Source of the DNA: an uncultured Marmoricola sp.
Lineage (GTDB): Bacteria > Actinomycetota > Actinomycetes > Propionibacteriales > Nocardioidaceae
Length of the DNA: 16,429 nucleotides
Direction of reading: 5' to 3'
Assembly: GCF_943913695.1 (NCBI RefSeq)
Contig: NZ_CALTZE010000088.1
Coordinates: 1 to 16,429 of the forward strand
This document shows positions 1 through 6,853 of this stretch, piece after piece. A program made the translations under genes and the position numbers. Positions within the stretch are counted from its first letter, which is position 1, and every line of letters begins with the position of its first letter. The notes beneath the pieces were generated by a model. The model did no database searches and had not been told where the DNA came from. It saw nothing but the letters and a program-made list of their open reading frames with translations.

Positions 1-2
1 AC

Positions 3-80
3 CACCGCCGCCTCCACGACCCCGCCATCGGCCACCGCATCACCGCCGACAACCACGTCCAGTTCTACCGACGCACCTAG
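3..80 (+). CDS. C-terminal tail of a probable DUF222/13E12-type HNH endonuclease (partial)
   Basis: Only the last 25 codons are in the window, read in frame 3 and ending at TAG 78-80. The tail contains an RRLHDP stretch and ends QFYRRT. This resembles the end of the DUF222-containing HNH endonucleases (13E12 repeat family) that are abundant and dispersed in Nocardioides and mycobacteria: after the last HNH histidine they typically carry an H-D-P/K-x-Y/I stretch and end in an aromatic-x-RR-T sequence. The catalytic core is outside the window, so activity cannot be judged. The gene converges on dop across a repeat-filled gap. The family call rests on a short tail and is moderate; that the frame is coding is likely, because it shows proper codon composition and a clean stop before the repeats. 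Confidence 0.5.
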   Translation, partial: HRRLHDPAIGHRITADNHVQFYRRT

Positions 81-734
81 AAGACAGACATGTGCCAGGT
101 CGATCACCGCTTCATCATCAGACGCCCGACAAGCCCGTTCGGGCCGTTCACCCACCGCATCCGCGCCCTTCGTGGCTCGCTCCGCTCGCACCTCAGGGAG
201 CGTCGGTGCGCTCTCGGCTCAGGGAGCGGCCGGGCGCTCGCAGCACCGGGGGCGTCGGTGCGCTCGCAGGCCGGGGGCGTCCGCGCCCTTCGTGGCTCGC
301 TCCGCTCGCACCTCAGGGAGCGTCGGGGCGCTCGCAGCCCCGGGAGCGTCGGGGCGCTCGCGGCCCGGGGCGTCCGCGCCCTTCGTGGCTCGCTCCGCTC
401 GCACCTCAGGGAGCGGCGGGGCGCACGCACCTCAGGGAGCGTCGGTGCGCTTGCTCCTCAGGGAGCGTCGGGGCGCTCGCAGCCAGCCCGACCAGGCCGT
501 TCAGGCGGCTCACCCACTGCGTCCGCGCCCTTCGTGGCTCGCTGCGCTCGCAGCTCAGGGGGCGTCGGGGCGCTCGCGGCCCGGGGGCGTCCGCGCCCTT
601 CGTGGCTCGCTCCGCTCGCACCTCAGGGAGCGTCGGGGCTCACACCTCGGGGAGCGTCGGTGGCCGGGCCCGACCATGTCGCTCCCTGAGGAGGGCGAGG
701 GACGAGGCCGTCACGAAGGGGGCGGGCGAGGGTG
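81..734. repeat. Gene-free stretch of degenerate GC-rich dispersed repeats between convergent genes
   Basis: This 654 bp gap lies between the HNH-like tail and the end of dop. It holds five copies of a roughly 45 bp unit beginning CCGCGCCCTTCGTGGCTCGC, at 161, 281, 374, 523 (diverged after the first 20 bases) and 591. It also holds nine copies of a shorter unit GCGTCGG(T/G) followed by variants of GCGCTCGC, starting at 200, 252, 320, 346, 439, 465, 562, 630 and 654. A longer imperfect duplication relates about 129-180 to 489-540. The main unit can fold as CGCTCC/GGAGCG around a 13 nt loop. The overlapping open frames here exist in several frames and on both strands because the repeat rarely contains a stop. 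They encode only repetitive Arg/Ala/Ser/Gly text, so I treat the region as non-coding. It resembles REP-like intergenic elements of Nocardioides-type genomes. Confidence 0.8.
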
Positions 735-2252
735 TCAGCCGCGGGTGAGGGCCTCGAAGAGGCCGAGGGCGGTGTCGTGGGAGTCCAGGAGGGCGCCGAC
801 GTGGGCCTTGCTGCCCCGCAGCGGGTCGATCGTGGGCACTCGCTGCAGCGACTCGTGGCCGGGGAGGTCGAAGATCACGGAGTCCCAGGAGGCCGCGGCG
901 ATGCTGTCGGGGTAGCGCGCCAGGCACTGGCCGCGGAAGTAGGCGCGGGTGTCGGCCGGGGGCTCGGTCATGGCGTGCTGGACCTGCTCGTCGGTCACCA
1001 GGCGCTCGATGCGGCCCGCCCGCACCAGCCGGTGGTAGAGCCCCTTCTCGGGGCGCAGGTCGGCGTACTGCAGGTCGATCAGGGCGAGCTTGGCGTCGGA
1101 CCAGGCCAGGCCGTCTCGGTCGCGGTACTGCTGGAGCAGGCGGTACTTCGCCACCCAGTCGAGCTCCTGCGCGCACTCCATCGGGTCGCGCTCGAGCCGG
1201 GTGAGCACCGACTCCCAGCGCGCCAGCAGGTCGCGGGTCGCCTCGTCGGGCTCGCCGGCGTACTTCTGCTCGACGTAGCGCTGCGCGGCGTGGAAGTACT
1301 CCCACTGCAGCTGTACGGCGGTCATCCGGCGCCCGGCGCCCACCTCGAGCTCGACCTGCAGCGTCGGGTCGTGGGAGACCTCCTTGAGCGAGGCGACGGC
1401 GCGGCTGACGCGCAGGTCCTCGGTCAGGAAGCGGTCCTCGATCATCGCCAGGACCAGCGAGGTGGTGCCGACCTTGAGGTAGGTCGAGACCTCGGCGAGG
1501 TTGGCGTCGCCGATGATCACGTGGAGCCGGCGGTACTTCTCCGGGTCGGCGTGTGGCTCGTCGCGGGTGTTGATGATCGGGCGCTTCAGCGTCGTCTCCA
1601 GGCCCACCTCGACCTCGAAGAAGTCGGCGCGCTGGCTGAGCTGGAAGCCCTCCCCGCGCCCGTCCTGGCCGCGGCCGACCCGGCCCGCCCCGCAGATCAC
1701 CTGGCGGCTGACGAAGAAGGGCGTGAGGTGGCGCACCACGTCACCGAACGGCGTCGAGCGGCGCAGCAGGTAGTTCTCGTGTGCGCCGTAGGAGGCGCCC
1801 TTGCCGTCGGTGTTGTTCTTGTAGAGCACCAGGTCGCCCTGCTCCCCCGTGCCCCCGACGGAGGCGAACCTGCTGGCGTCGAGCGCGACCTGGTCGCCCG
1901 CCTTGTCCCAGAGCACCACGTCGAGGGGGTTGGTGCACTCGGGCGTGGAGTACTCCGGGTGGGCGTGGTCGACGTAGAGCCGGGCGCCGTTGGTGAGGAT
2001 GACGTTGGCCAGACCGAGGTCCTCGTCGGTGAGCTGGCTGAGGTCGGCCAGCTCGCGCGCCAGCTCGAAGCCGCGCGCGTCGCGCAGCGGCGACTCCTCC
2101 TCGAAGTCCCAGCGCGCCCGCCGGGCCCGCAGCGTGCTGCTGGCGTAGGCGTTGACCAGCCGCGTGCTGGCCACCATCGGGTTGGCGTGTGGGTGGCCCT
2201 GGACCGAGATGCCGAACTCGGTCTCGGTCCCCATCACCCGCCGCACGCTCAC
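735..2252 (-). CDS. dop: Depupylase/deamidase Dop
   Basis: Dop removes the prokaryotic ubiquitin-like protein Pup from lysines of tagged proteins and, in species whose Pup ends in Gln, deamidates Pup to the Glu form before ligation by PafA. It is a cytoplasmic member of the carboxylate-amine/glutamine synthetase-like superfamily. The 505 aa length fits the family. The N-terminal MGTETEFGI (residues 7-15) carries the metal/ATP-binding glutamate E10. YVDHAHPEYSTPE (93-105) contains D95, equivalent to the catalytic Asp94 of characterised Dop. The NNTDGKG loop after residue 140 and the long insertion typical of Dop rather than PafA are also present. The GTG start at 2252 gives the usual MSVRRVMGTE opening, and a TAGGCT box lies 7 nt upstream. 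It is divergent from the Nudix gene (41 bp). The normal neighbour pup is not found downstream; repeats follow instead. Confidence 0.96.
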   Translation of the reverse strand: MSVRRVMGTETEFGISVQGHPHANPMVASTRLVNAYASSTLRARRARWDFEEESPLRDARGFELARELADLSQLTDEDLGLANVILTNGARLYVDHAHPEYSTPECTNPLDVVLWDKAGDQVALDASRFASVGGTGEQGDLVLYKNNTDGKGASYGAHENYLLRRSTPFGDVVRHLTPFFVSRQVICGAGRVGRGQDGRGEGFQLSQRADFFEVEVGLETTLKRPIINTRDEPHADPEKYRRLHVIIGDANLAEVSTYLKVGTTSLVLAMIEDRFLTEDLRVSRAVASLKEVSHDPTLQVELEVGAGRRMTAVQLQWEYFHAAQRYVEQKYAGEPDEATRDLLARWESVLTRLERDPMECAQELDWVAKYRLLQQYRDRDGLAWSDAKLALIDLQYADLRPEKGLYHRLVRAGRIERLVTDEQVQHAMTEPPADTRAYFRGQCLARYPDSIAAASWDSVIFDLPGHESLQRVPTIDPLRGSKAHVGALLDSHDTALGLFEALTRG

Positions 2253-2259
2253 GCGGTCG

Positions 2260-2265
2260 AGCCTA
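2260..2265 (-). promoter_or_regulatory. -10 hexamer TAGGCT of dop, near-leaderless
   Basis: On the minus strand TAGGCT lies 7 nt before the dop GTG start. This matches TANNNT and would place transcription initiation at or one base before the start codon. No good -35 hexamer and no Shine-Dalgarno sequence is visible. Confidence 0.5.
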
Positions 2266-2281
2266 CGGCGCGCCCGTGCGG

Positions 2282-2287
2282 CAGCAT
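2282..2287 (+). promoter_or_regulatory. Weak -10-like CAGCAT before the Nudix start
   Basis: CAGCAT occupies -12 to -7 relative to the GTG at 2294. It keeps the two most conserved -10 bases (A at -11, T at -7) but lacks the first T. It would give a leaderless transcript and modestly supports the 2294 start. Confidence 0.25.
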
Positions 2288-2293
2288 GGCCGG

Positions 2294-2824
2294 GTGGAGC
2301 CGGAGGAGCAGGTCGCCCTCGTCGACGCCGCCGGGCGGGAGGTGGGCGCGGCCGCGCGCAGCGTCGTACGCCGCGACAACCTGCGGCACGGCGCGACCGC
2401 CGTGCTGGTGCGCGACTCGCAGCGGCGCCTCTATGTCCACCGGCGCTCGGAGGCCAAGGACTGGGCGCCGGGGCACCACGACGCAGCTGCCGGAGGCGTG
2501 CTGCGGACCGGGGAGGACCCTGCGGAGTCGGCGGCGCGCGAGCTGGCCGAGGAGCTCGGCATCAGCGGTGTGACGCTGCGGCCGCTCGGGCTCGCGGCCT
2601 ACGACGACGACACGACGCGGGTGGTCGAGCACTGCTACGAGGCGCTGTGGGACGGCCCGGTGGAGCACGCCGACGGCGAGGTGGTGTGGGGCGACTGGAT
2701 GACGCTGCCCGAGCTGGGCGCGCTCCTGGCCGACCCCGCGTGGCGCTTCGTGCCGGACACCCGCGCCCTGCTCGCCCGTCTGGCGCGCGAGGGCGTGGGT
2801 GACTACGCCGCGCTGCTCCGCTGA
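2294..2824 (+). CDS. Nudix hydrolase, YfcD/IPP-isomerase-like subgroup
   Basis: The 176 aa protein has a complete Nudix box, G-V-L-R-T-G-E followed by a helix with RELAEELGI. This matches GX5EX7REUXEEXGU, so the Mg-binding glutamates are intact and hydrolysis of a nucleoside-diphosphate-linked substrate is expected. The stretch RRDNLRHGATAVLV just before the domain and LYVHRRSEAKDWAPGHHD resemble the YfcD-type Nudix proteins related to isopentenyl-diphosphate isomerase. The substrate cannot be read from the sequence. The frame is open back to 2189, but that extension runs through the start of dop and is Arg/Ser/Pro-rich. GTG 2294 leaves an ordinary N-terminus (VEPEEQVALVD) and a 41 bp divergent spacer. 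The gene sits on the opposite strand between dop and arc, which are usually closer partners, and ends 17 bp before the convergent arc stop. Confidence 0.9.
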   Translation: MEPEEQVALVDAAGREVGAAARSVVRRDNLRHGATAVLVRDSQRRLYVHRRSEAKDWAPGHHDAAAGGVLRTGEDPAESAARELAEELGISGVTLRPLGLAAYDDDTTRVVEHCYEALWDGPVEHADGEVVWGDWMTLPELGALLADPAWRFVPDTRALLARLAREGVGDYAALLR

Positions 2825-2841
2825 GTGCCCGGTGTGGCGCC

Positions 2842-4581
2842 TCAGAGGTACTGGCCGGTGTTGGAGACCGTGTCGATGGAGCGCCCCGGCTCGGTGCCCT
2901 GCTTGCCGGTGATGAGCGTGCGGATGAAGACGATCCGCTCGCCCTTCTTGCCGGAGATGCGGGCCCAGTCGTCGGGGTTGGTGGTGTTGGGGAGGTCTTC
3001 GTTCTCCTTGAACTCATCGACGCAGGCCTGGAGCAGGTGGGCCACGCGCAGGCCCTTGCTCTGCTGCTCCAGGAAGTCCTTGATGGCCATCTTCTTGGCG
3101 CGGTCGACGATGTTCTGGATCATGGCGCCGGAGTTGAAGTCCTTGAAGTAGAGGACCTCTTTGTCGCCGTTGGCGTAGGTCACCTCGAGGAAGCGGTTCT
3201 CCTCGGTCTCGGTGTACATCCGCTCCACCGTCGCCTGGATCATGCCCGCGACCGTGGCGGCGCGGTCGCCGCCGAACTCCGCCAGGTCGTCGGCGTGCAG
3301 CGGGAGCTCGGCGGTGAGGTACTTGGAGAAGATGTCGCGCGCCGACTCGGCGTCGGGACGCTCGATCTTGATCTTCACGTCGAGCCGTCCCGGCCGCAGG
3401 ATGGCGGGGTCGATCATGTCCTCGCGGTTGGAGGCGCCGATGACCAGCACGTTCTCCAGCAGCTCGACGCCGTCGATCTCGCTGAGCAGCTGCGGCACGA
3501 TCGTGTTCTCCACGTCGGAGGAGACCCCGGAGCCGCGGGTGCGGAAGAGTGAGTCCATCTCGTCGAAGAAGACGATGACCGGCGTGCCCATGCTGGCCTT
3601 CTCACGAGCGCGCTGGAAGACCAGGCGGATGTGGCGCTCGGTCTCGCCGACGTACTTGTTGAGCAGCTCGGGGCCCTTGATGTTGAGGAAGTAGGACTTG
3701 CCCTCCTGGCCGGTCTTGGCGGCGACCTTCTTGGCCAGGCTGTTGGCGACGGCCTTGGCGATCAGGGTCTTGCCGCAGCCGGGCGGGCCGTAGAGCAGCA
3801 CGCCCTTGGGCGGCTTGAGCTGGTGCTCCTTGAACAGGTCGGGGTGCAGGTAGGGCAGCTCGACGGCGTCGCGGATCTGCTCGATCTGGCCCCCGAGGCC
3901 GCCGATGGCCTCGTAGGCGATGTCGGGCACCTCCTCGAGCACCAGCTCCTCGACCTCCGACTTGGGCACCTTCTCGTAGACGTAGCCCGCCCGGGTGTCG
4001 AAGAGCAGGGAGTCGCCGGCACGCAGCGTCTCGGAGCGCAGCGGCTCGGCGAGGCGTACGACGCGCTCCTCGTCGGCGTTGGCGATCACCAGCACGCGCT
4101 CGCCGTCGGCGAGCAGCTCCTTGAACATCACCACCTCGCCGACCTGCTCGAACTCCAGCGCCGCCACCACGTTGAGCGCCTCGTTGAGCATCACCTCCTG
4201 GCCCTTGACCAGGCCGTCGAGGTCGACCGAGGGGCTCACGCTGACGCGCAGCTTGCGGCCGCCGGTGAAGACGTCGACGGAGTCGTCGTCGTTGCGCTGC
4301 AGGAAGGTGCCGAACCCGGTGGGCGGCTGCGCCAGCCGGTCGACCTCCTCCTTCAGCGTCACGATCTGGTCGCGCGCCTCGCGGAGGGTCTGCGCGAGCC
4401 GCTCGTTCTGCGAGGTCACGGCCGCCAGCGAGCGCTGGGTGTCGAGGAGGCGCTGGTCGAGGGCACGGCTGGCCCCGGGGACGTCGTGGACCCGGCGGCG
4501 CAGCTCCACCACCTCGGCCTCGAGGTAGGCGACCTGCGCGCGCAGCTCCGCCGCGCTCTGGTTGTCCTGTGACTCTGGCAC
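2842..4581 (-). CDS. arc: AAA+ proteasomal ATPase ARC/Mpa
   Basis: Hexameric ATPase (Mpa in mycobacteria, ARC elsewhere) that recognises pupylated proteins through its N-terminal coiled coils, unfolds them and threads them into the 20S proteasome. Counting from the upstream GTG at 4590, residues about 12-90 form the coiled coil, about 95-205 the double OB domain, and 225 onward the AAA+ module. The module has Walker A GPPGCGKT (268-275), the pore loop KYVGE (313-317), Walker B VIVFFDEMD (338-346) and a sensor-1 SNRED. The C-terminus GQYL has the penultimate Tyr used to dock into the proteasome alpha ring, so a 20S core is expected elsewhere in the genome. I place the start at GTG 4581 (579 aa) because GGAGG lies 8 nt upstream; the GTG at 4590 overlaps that ribosome binding site. 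It lies downstream of trmI on the same strand with a 114 bp gap. Confidence 0.95.
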   Translation of the reverse strand: MPESQDNQSAAELRAQVAYLEAEVVELRRRVHDVPGASRALDQRLLDTQRSLAAVTSQNERLAQTLREARDQIVTLKEEVDRLAQPPTGFGTFLQRNDDDSVDVFTGGRKLRVSVSPSVDLDGLVKGQEVMLNEALNVVAALEFEQVGEVVMFKELLADGERVLVIANADEERVVRLAEPLRSETLRAGDSLLFDTRAGYVYEKVPKSEVEELVLEEVPDIAYEAIGGLGGQIEQIRDAVELPYLHPDLFKEHQLKPPKGVLLYGPPGCGKTLIAKAVANSLAKKVAAKTGQEGKSYFLNIKGPELLNKYVGETERHIRLVFQRAREKASMGTPVIVFFDEMDSLFRTRGSGVSSDVENTIVPQLLSEIDGVELLENVLVIGASNREDMIDPAILRPGRLDVKIKIERPDAESARDIFSKYLTAELPLHADDLAEFGGDRAATVAGMIQATVERMYTETEENRFLEVTYANGDKEVLYFKDFNSGAMIQNIVDRAKKMAIKDFLEQQSKGLRVAHLLQACVDEFKENEDLPNTTNPDDWARISGKKGERIVFIRTLITGKQGTEPGRSIDTVSNTGQYL

Positions 4582-4590
4582 TGCGACCAC

Positions 4591-4704
4591 CTCCAGGGGA
4601 TCCGTCGGTCCCGAGACTCGACCCTACTGCGAAGCAGGGAGTTCCCGAGGGGTTGAACGCGTCACACGCCGGGGCGGTCGGATCTGTGCTGCGTGCCCGT
4701 CAGC
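4591..4704 (-). promoter_or_regulatory. arc leader region: -10-like TAGGGT, GGAGG ribosome site just downstream, small hairpin
   Basis: This is the 114 bp spacer between trmI and arc. On the minus strand a TAGGGT (plus-strand positions 4621-4626) matches TANNNT and would give a leader of about 33 nt. GGAGG then lies 8 nt before GTG 4581. A short hairpin CTGC-GAA-GCAG (4627-4637), extended by two G-C pairs past a bulge, sits just upstream of the -10. It lacks a U-tract, so a terminator role for trmI is doubtful. No convincing -35 is visible. Confidence 0.3.
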
Positions 4705-5667
4705 TCACCGGCCGGTCTCGCGCACCGACTGTGGGCGGGGGCCGTGGTAGTCCTCGCCGTAGGCGCCCGGGGCGGGACGCCGCTTCTTGACCGGCGCGGC
4801 GTGGCCCGGCGCCATCCGGCGCGCGGTCACGAGGAAGCCGGTGTGGCCGTTCATCTTGTGGCTGGGGCGCACGGCCAGCCCCTCGACGTGCCAGTCGCGC
4901 ACGAGGGTCTCCCAGGGCTGGGGCTCGGTGAACTCGCCGTGCGCCCGGAGGGACTCCACGATGCGGCCCAGTTGCGTCGTGGTGGCGACGTAGGCCACGA
5001 CCAGGCCACCGGGCGTGAGCGCGTCGGCGACCACGTCGACGCACTCCCAGGGCGCGAGCATGTCGAGCACGACCCGGTCGACGCTGCCCGGCGGGGCGGC
5101 CTGGGGCAGCGCCTCGACCAGGTCGCCCACCTGCAGTCGCCAGGCCGGGTGCAGCTCGTCGCGGCCGAAGAACTGGCGCACGTTGCGCTCGGCCACCTCG
5201 GCGAACTCCTCACGGCGCTCGAAGGAGAGCAGCCGCCCGCCCGGCCCGACGGCACGCAGCAGCGAGCAGGTCAGCGCACCGGAGCCGGCCCCCGCCTCGA
5301 CCACGGTGGCACCCGGGAAGATGTCGGCCATCGCGACGACCTGCGCGGCGTCCTTGGGATAGACCACGGCCGCACCCCGCGGCATCGAGACCACGAACTC
5401 GCTGAGCAGCGGCCGGAAGACGAGGTAGTCGCCACCGTTGGTCGAGGTGACCGTGAAGCCCTCGTCGCGCCCGATCAGGTCGTCGTGGGCGAGGCCGCCC
5501 TTGTTGGTGTGGAAGGTGAGGCCCGCCTGGAGCCGGATGTTGTGCTTGCGGCCCTTGGCGTCGAGCAGCCGCACCCACTCCCCCTCGCACAGCGGGCCGC
5601 GGCGTACGCCGGACCACGAGGCGTCTGCGCGCTCGGCCGGGTCTGCTGGGGTCGTCTGGTCGGTCAC
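4705..5667 (-). CDS. trmI: tRNA (adenine-58-N1)-methyltransferase TrmI
   Basis: SAM-dependent enzyme methylating N1 of A58 in the T-loop of tRNA, active as a homotetramer (characterised in M. tuberculosis as Rv2118c). Residues 1-100 form the N-terminal beta domain (GEWVRLLDAKGRKHNIRL, then HTNKGGLAHDDLIG). The Rossmann methyltransferase domain follows, with motif I VVEAGAGSGALT (122-133), the acidic residue E150 that would bind the ribose, and LDMLAPWE (201-208). The KMNGHTGFL motif near 271-279 is family-typical. A basic Pro-rich C-terminal extension (KKRRP) follows. GTG 5667 is chosen because it overlaps the stop of the upstream protease gene as GTGA, giving 320 aa, normal for the family. 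The frame stays open as far as 6270, but that part is only a shadow of the protease gene. Co-transcription with the protease is very likely. Confidence 0.95.
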   Translation of the reverse strand: MTDQTTPADPAERADASWSGVRRGPLCEGEWVRLLDAKGRKHNIRLQAGLTFHTNKGGLAHDDLIGRDEGFTVTSTNGGDYLVFRPLLSEFVVSMPRGAAVVYPKDAAQVVAMADIFPGATVVEAGAGSGALTCSLLRAVGPGGRLLSFERREEFAEVAERNVRQFFGRDELHPAWRLQVGDLVEALPQAAPPGSVDRVVLDMLAPWECVDVVADALTPGGLVVAYVATTTQLGRIVESLRAHGEFTEPQPWETLVRDWHVEGLAVRPSHKMNGHTGFLVTARRMAPGHAAPVKKRRPAPGAYGEDYHGPRPQSVRETGR

Positions 5668-6797
5668 GAGCGGGCTGTCTCCTCGAAGGCACGGTCGACG
5701 TCGGCGCTGGTGAGCACGCCGTAGATGGTGCCGTCCTGCTCGACCAGGACGTATTCCTCGGCCGGGGTGCGGCCCATCGCCCGCACCAGCTCCTCGCCGG
5801 CGACGTCGGCAGGCAGCAGGAGGCCCTCGCCCACCGAGCGGGCCACGGAGCTGATCGGCACCCAGGCGCGGCGGTCCTCCGGGGTGGCCTGGAGGGCGCG
5901 TTCGTTGACCACACCGGCCAGCCGGTCGTCGCCGAGGTGGGTCACGACGGCTCCGGCGCCGGCCTCGCGGGCGCGGCGTACGGCCTCCGCGACCGAGACG
6001 TCGGCCGGGACGGCGACCACGCGGCGGGCCAGCCGGCGCGCCTGCAGCGCGGGCAGCCGGCGGCGCAGCGTGGCCTGCACGAGCGAGGCGCTCGCACCGC
6101 CCCAGAGGAACGCCGCGAGCACGAAGGCCAGCACGTAGGTGACCAGGTCGGGCTGCAGGCCCAGCACCAGCTCGACGGTGATCGGCCACAGCAGCACCAG
6201 CCCGGCCGCGATGCGCCCGCCCCAGGCCGCCACCACGGTGCCGCGGTGCATGTCGCCACCGACCTGCCACACGGCCGCGCGCAGCACCCGGCCGCCGTCG
6301 AGCGGCAGCCCCGGCACCAGGTTGAGCACGCCGACCAGCAGGTTGGCGGCCGCGAGACCCTCCACCGCGAGGCGCAGCAGCCCGTCGGGGGCCACCGGCA
6401 GCGCCAGCAGGGCGAGCAGGCCGATCGCGATCGAGGTCAGCGGTCCCACTACGGCGATCCAGAACTCCTGCTTGGCGCTGCGCGCCTCGGAGTCGATCTC
6501 GGTGGCACCGCCGAGGTGCAGCGTGATCGAGCGGACGCCGAGACCGAAGCGCTGGGCGGCCAGGGCGTGCGAGATCTCGTGGAGCAGGACCGAGAGGTAG
6601 AGCAGCACCGCGAAGACGACGCCGGCGACGTAGCGCCAGGGGCCGAGCCCGGGCTGCACCTGCTCGATGCGCGGCGCCAGCACCACGGCGATGAGCACCG
6701 CGACGATCAGCCAGGACGACTTCACCAGCACGTCGACACCCGCCACCGAGCCGATGCGCAGCGTGCCGCGGGCGTGCTCGGGCTGCTGGCTGCTCAC
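5664..6797 (-). CDS. Site-2 protease family (M50) metalloprotease with tandem CBS domains
   Basis: A 377 aa integral membrane zinc protease of the S2P/SpoIVFB type, expected to cleave membrane-embedded substrates such as anti-sigma factors. Hydrophobic segments occur near residues 28-41, 56-72, 114-134, 144-162, 195-212 and 217-234. HEISH (73-77) supplies the zinc histidines and catalytic Glu, and NLVPGLPLDGG (159-169) supplies the third ligand Asp. Residues about 258-375 form two CBS motifs (VPADVSVAEAV; TPAEEYVLVEQDGTIYGVLT), which in relatives bind adenine nucleotides and could control the protease. The arrangement resembles mycobacterial Rip3 and archaeal mjS2P. The GTG at 6797 (VSSQQPEH) is 7 nt after a TAGCGT box and gives the normal N-terminus; the upstream frame is antisense to the RecB-like gene. 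The stop overlaps trmI by 4 bp. The substrate is unknown. Confidence 0.93.
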   Translation of the reverse strand: MSSQQPEHARGTLRIGSVAGVDVLVKSSWLIVAVLIAVVLAPRIEQVQPGLGPWRYVAGVVFAVLLYLSVLLHEISHALAAQRFGLGVRSITLHLGGATEIDSEARSAKQEFWIAVVGPLTSIAIGLLALLALPVAPDGLLRLAVEGLAAANLLVGVLNLVPGLPLDGGRVLRAAVWQVGGDMHRGTVVAAWGGRIAAGLVLLWPITVELVLGLQPDLVTYVLAFVLAAFLWGGASASLVQATLRRRLPALQARRLARRVVAVPADVSVAEAVRRAREAGAGAVVTHLGDDRLAGVVNERALQATPEDRRAWVPISSVARSVGEGLLLPADVAGEELVRAMGRTPAEEYVLVEQDGTIYGVLTSADVDRAFEETARS

Positions 6798-6804
6798 CGG
6801 CCCA

Positions 6805-6810
6805 ACGCTA
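6805..6810 (-). promoter_or_regulatory. -10 hexamer TAGCGT of the M50 protease/trmI operon
   Basis: On the minus strand TAGCGT ends 7 nt before GTG 6797, the spacing expected for a leaderless or near-leaderless transcript. It would drive the protease-trmI pair. No -35 consensus is seen. Confidence 0.5.
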
Positions 6811-6841
6811 CCGGGACGGGGCGACTGTCGGAGCCCCCGCC

Positions 6842-6847
6842 TACGGT
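6842..6847 (+). promoter_or_regulatory. -10 hexamer TACGGT of the RecB-like gene (leaderless)
   Basis: TACGGT occupies exactly -12 to -7 relative to GTG 6854, so transcription would start on the first base of the start codon. The only -35-like candidate, GGCGAC near 6820, is weak. The 56 bp spacer is shared with the divergent protease promoter. Confidence 0.55.
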
Positions 6848-6853
6848 GGCCAG

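Noticed and set aside
161..638. CRISPR array
   Set aside because: Spacing is irregular, the 'spacers' are themselves related repeats, and no cas genes are present; the 8414-8650 array likewise has near-identical linkers.
90..915. Several open frames in the repeat region on both strands
   Set aside because: They simply translate the repeats (VARSARTSGSVGAL-type text) in several frames at once and run into antisense dop; no codon-level sign of selection.
732..2573. Plus-strand 613-codon frame across dop and the Nudix gene
   Set aside because: Antisense to Dop and then out of frame with the Nudix gene; no domain signature.
5668..6270. 201-residue N-terminal extension of TrmI
   Set aside because: It is out of frame within the membrane protease gene; GTG 5667 overlapping the protease stop gives the normal TrmI length.
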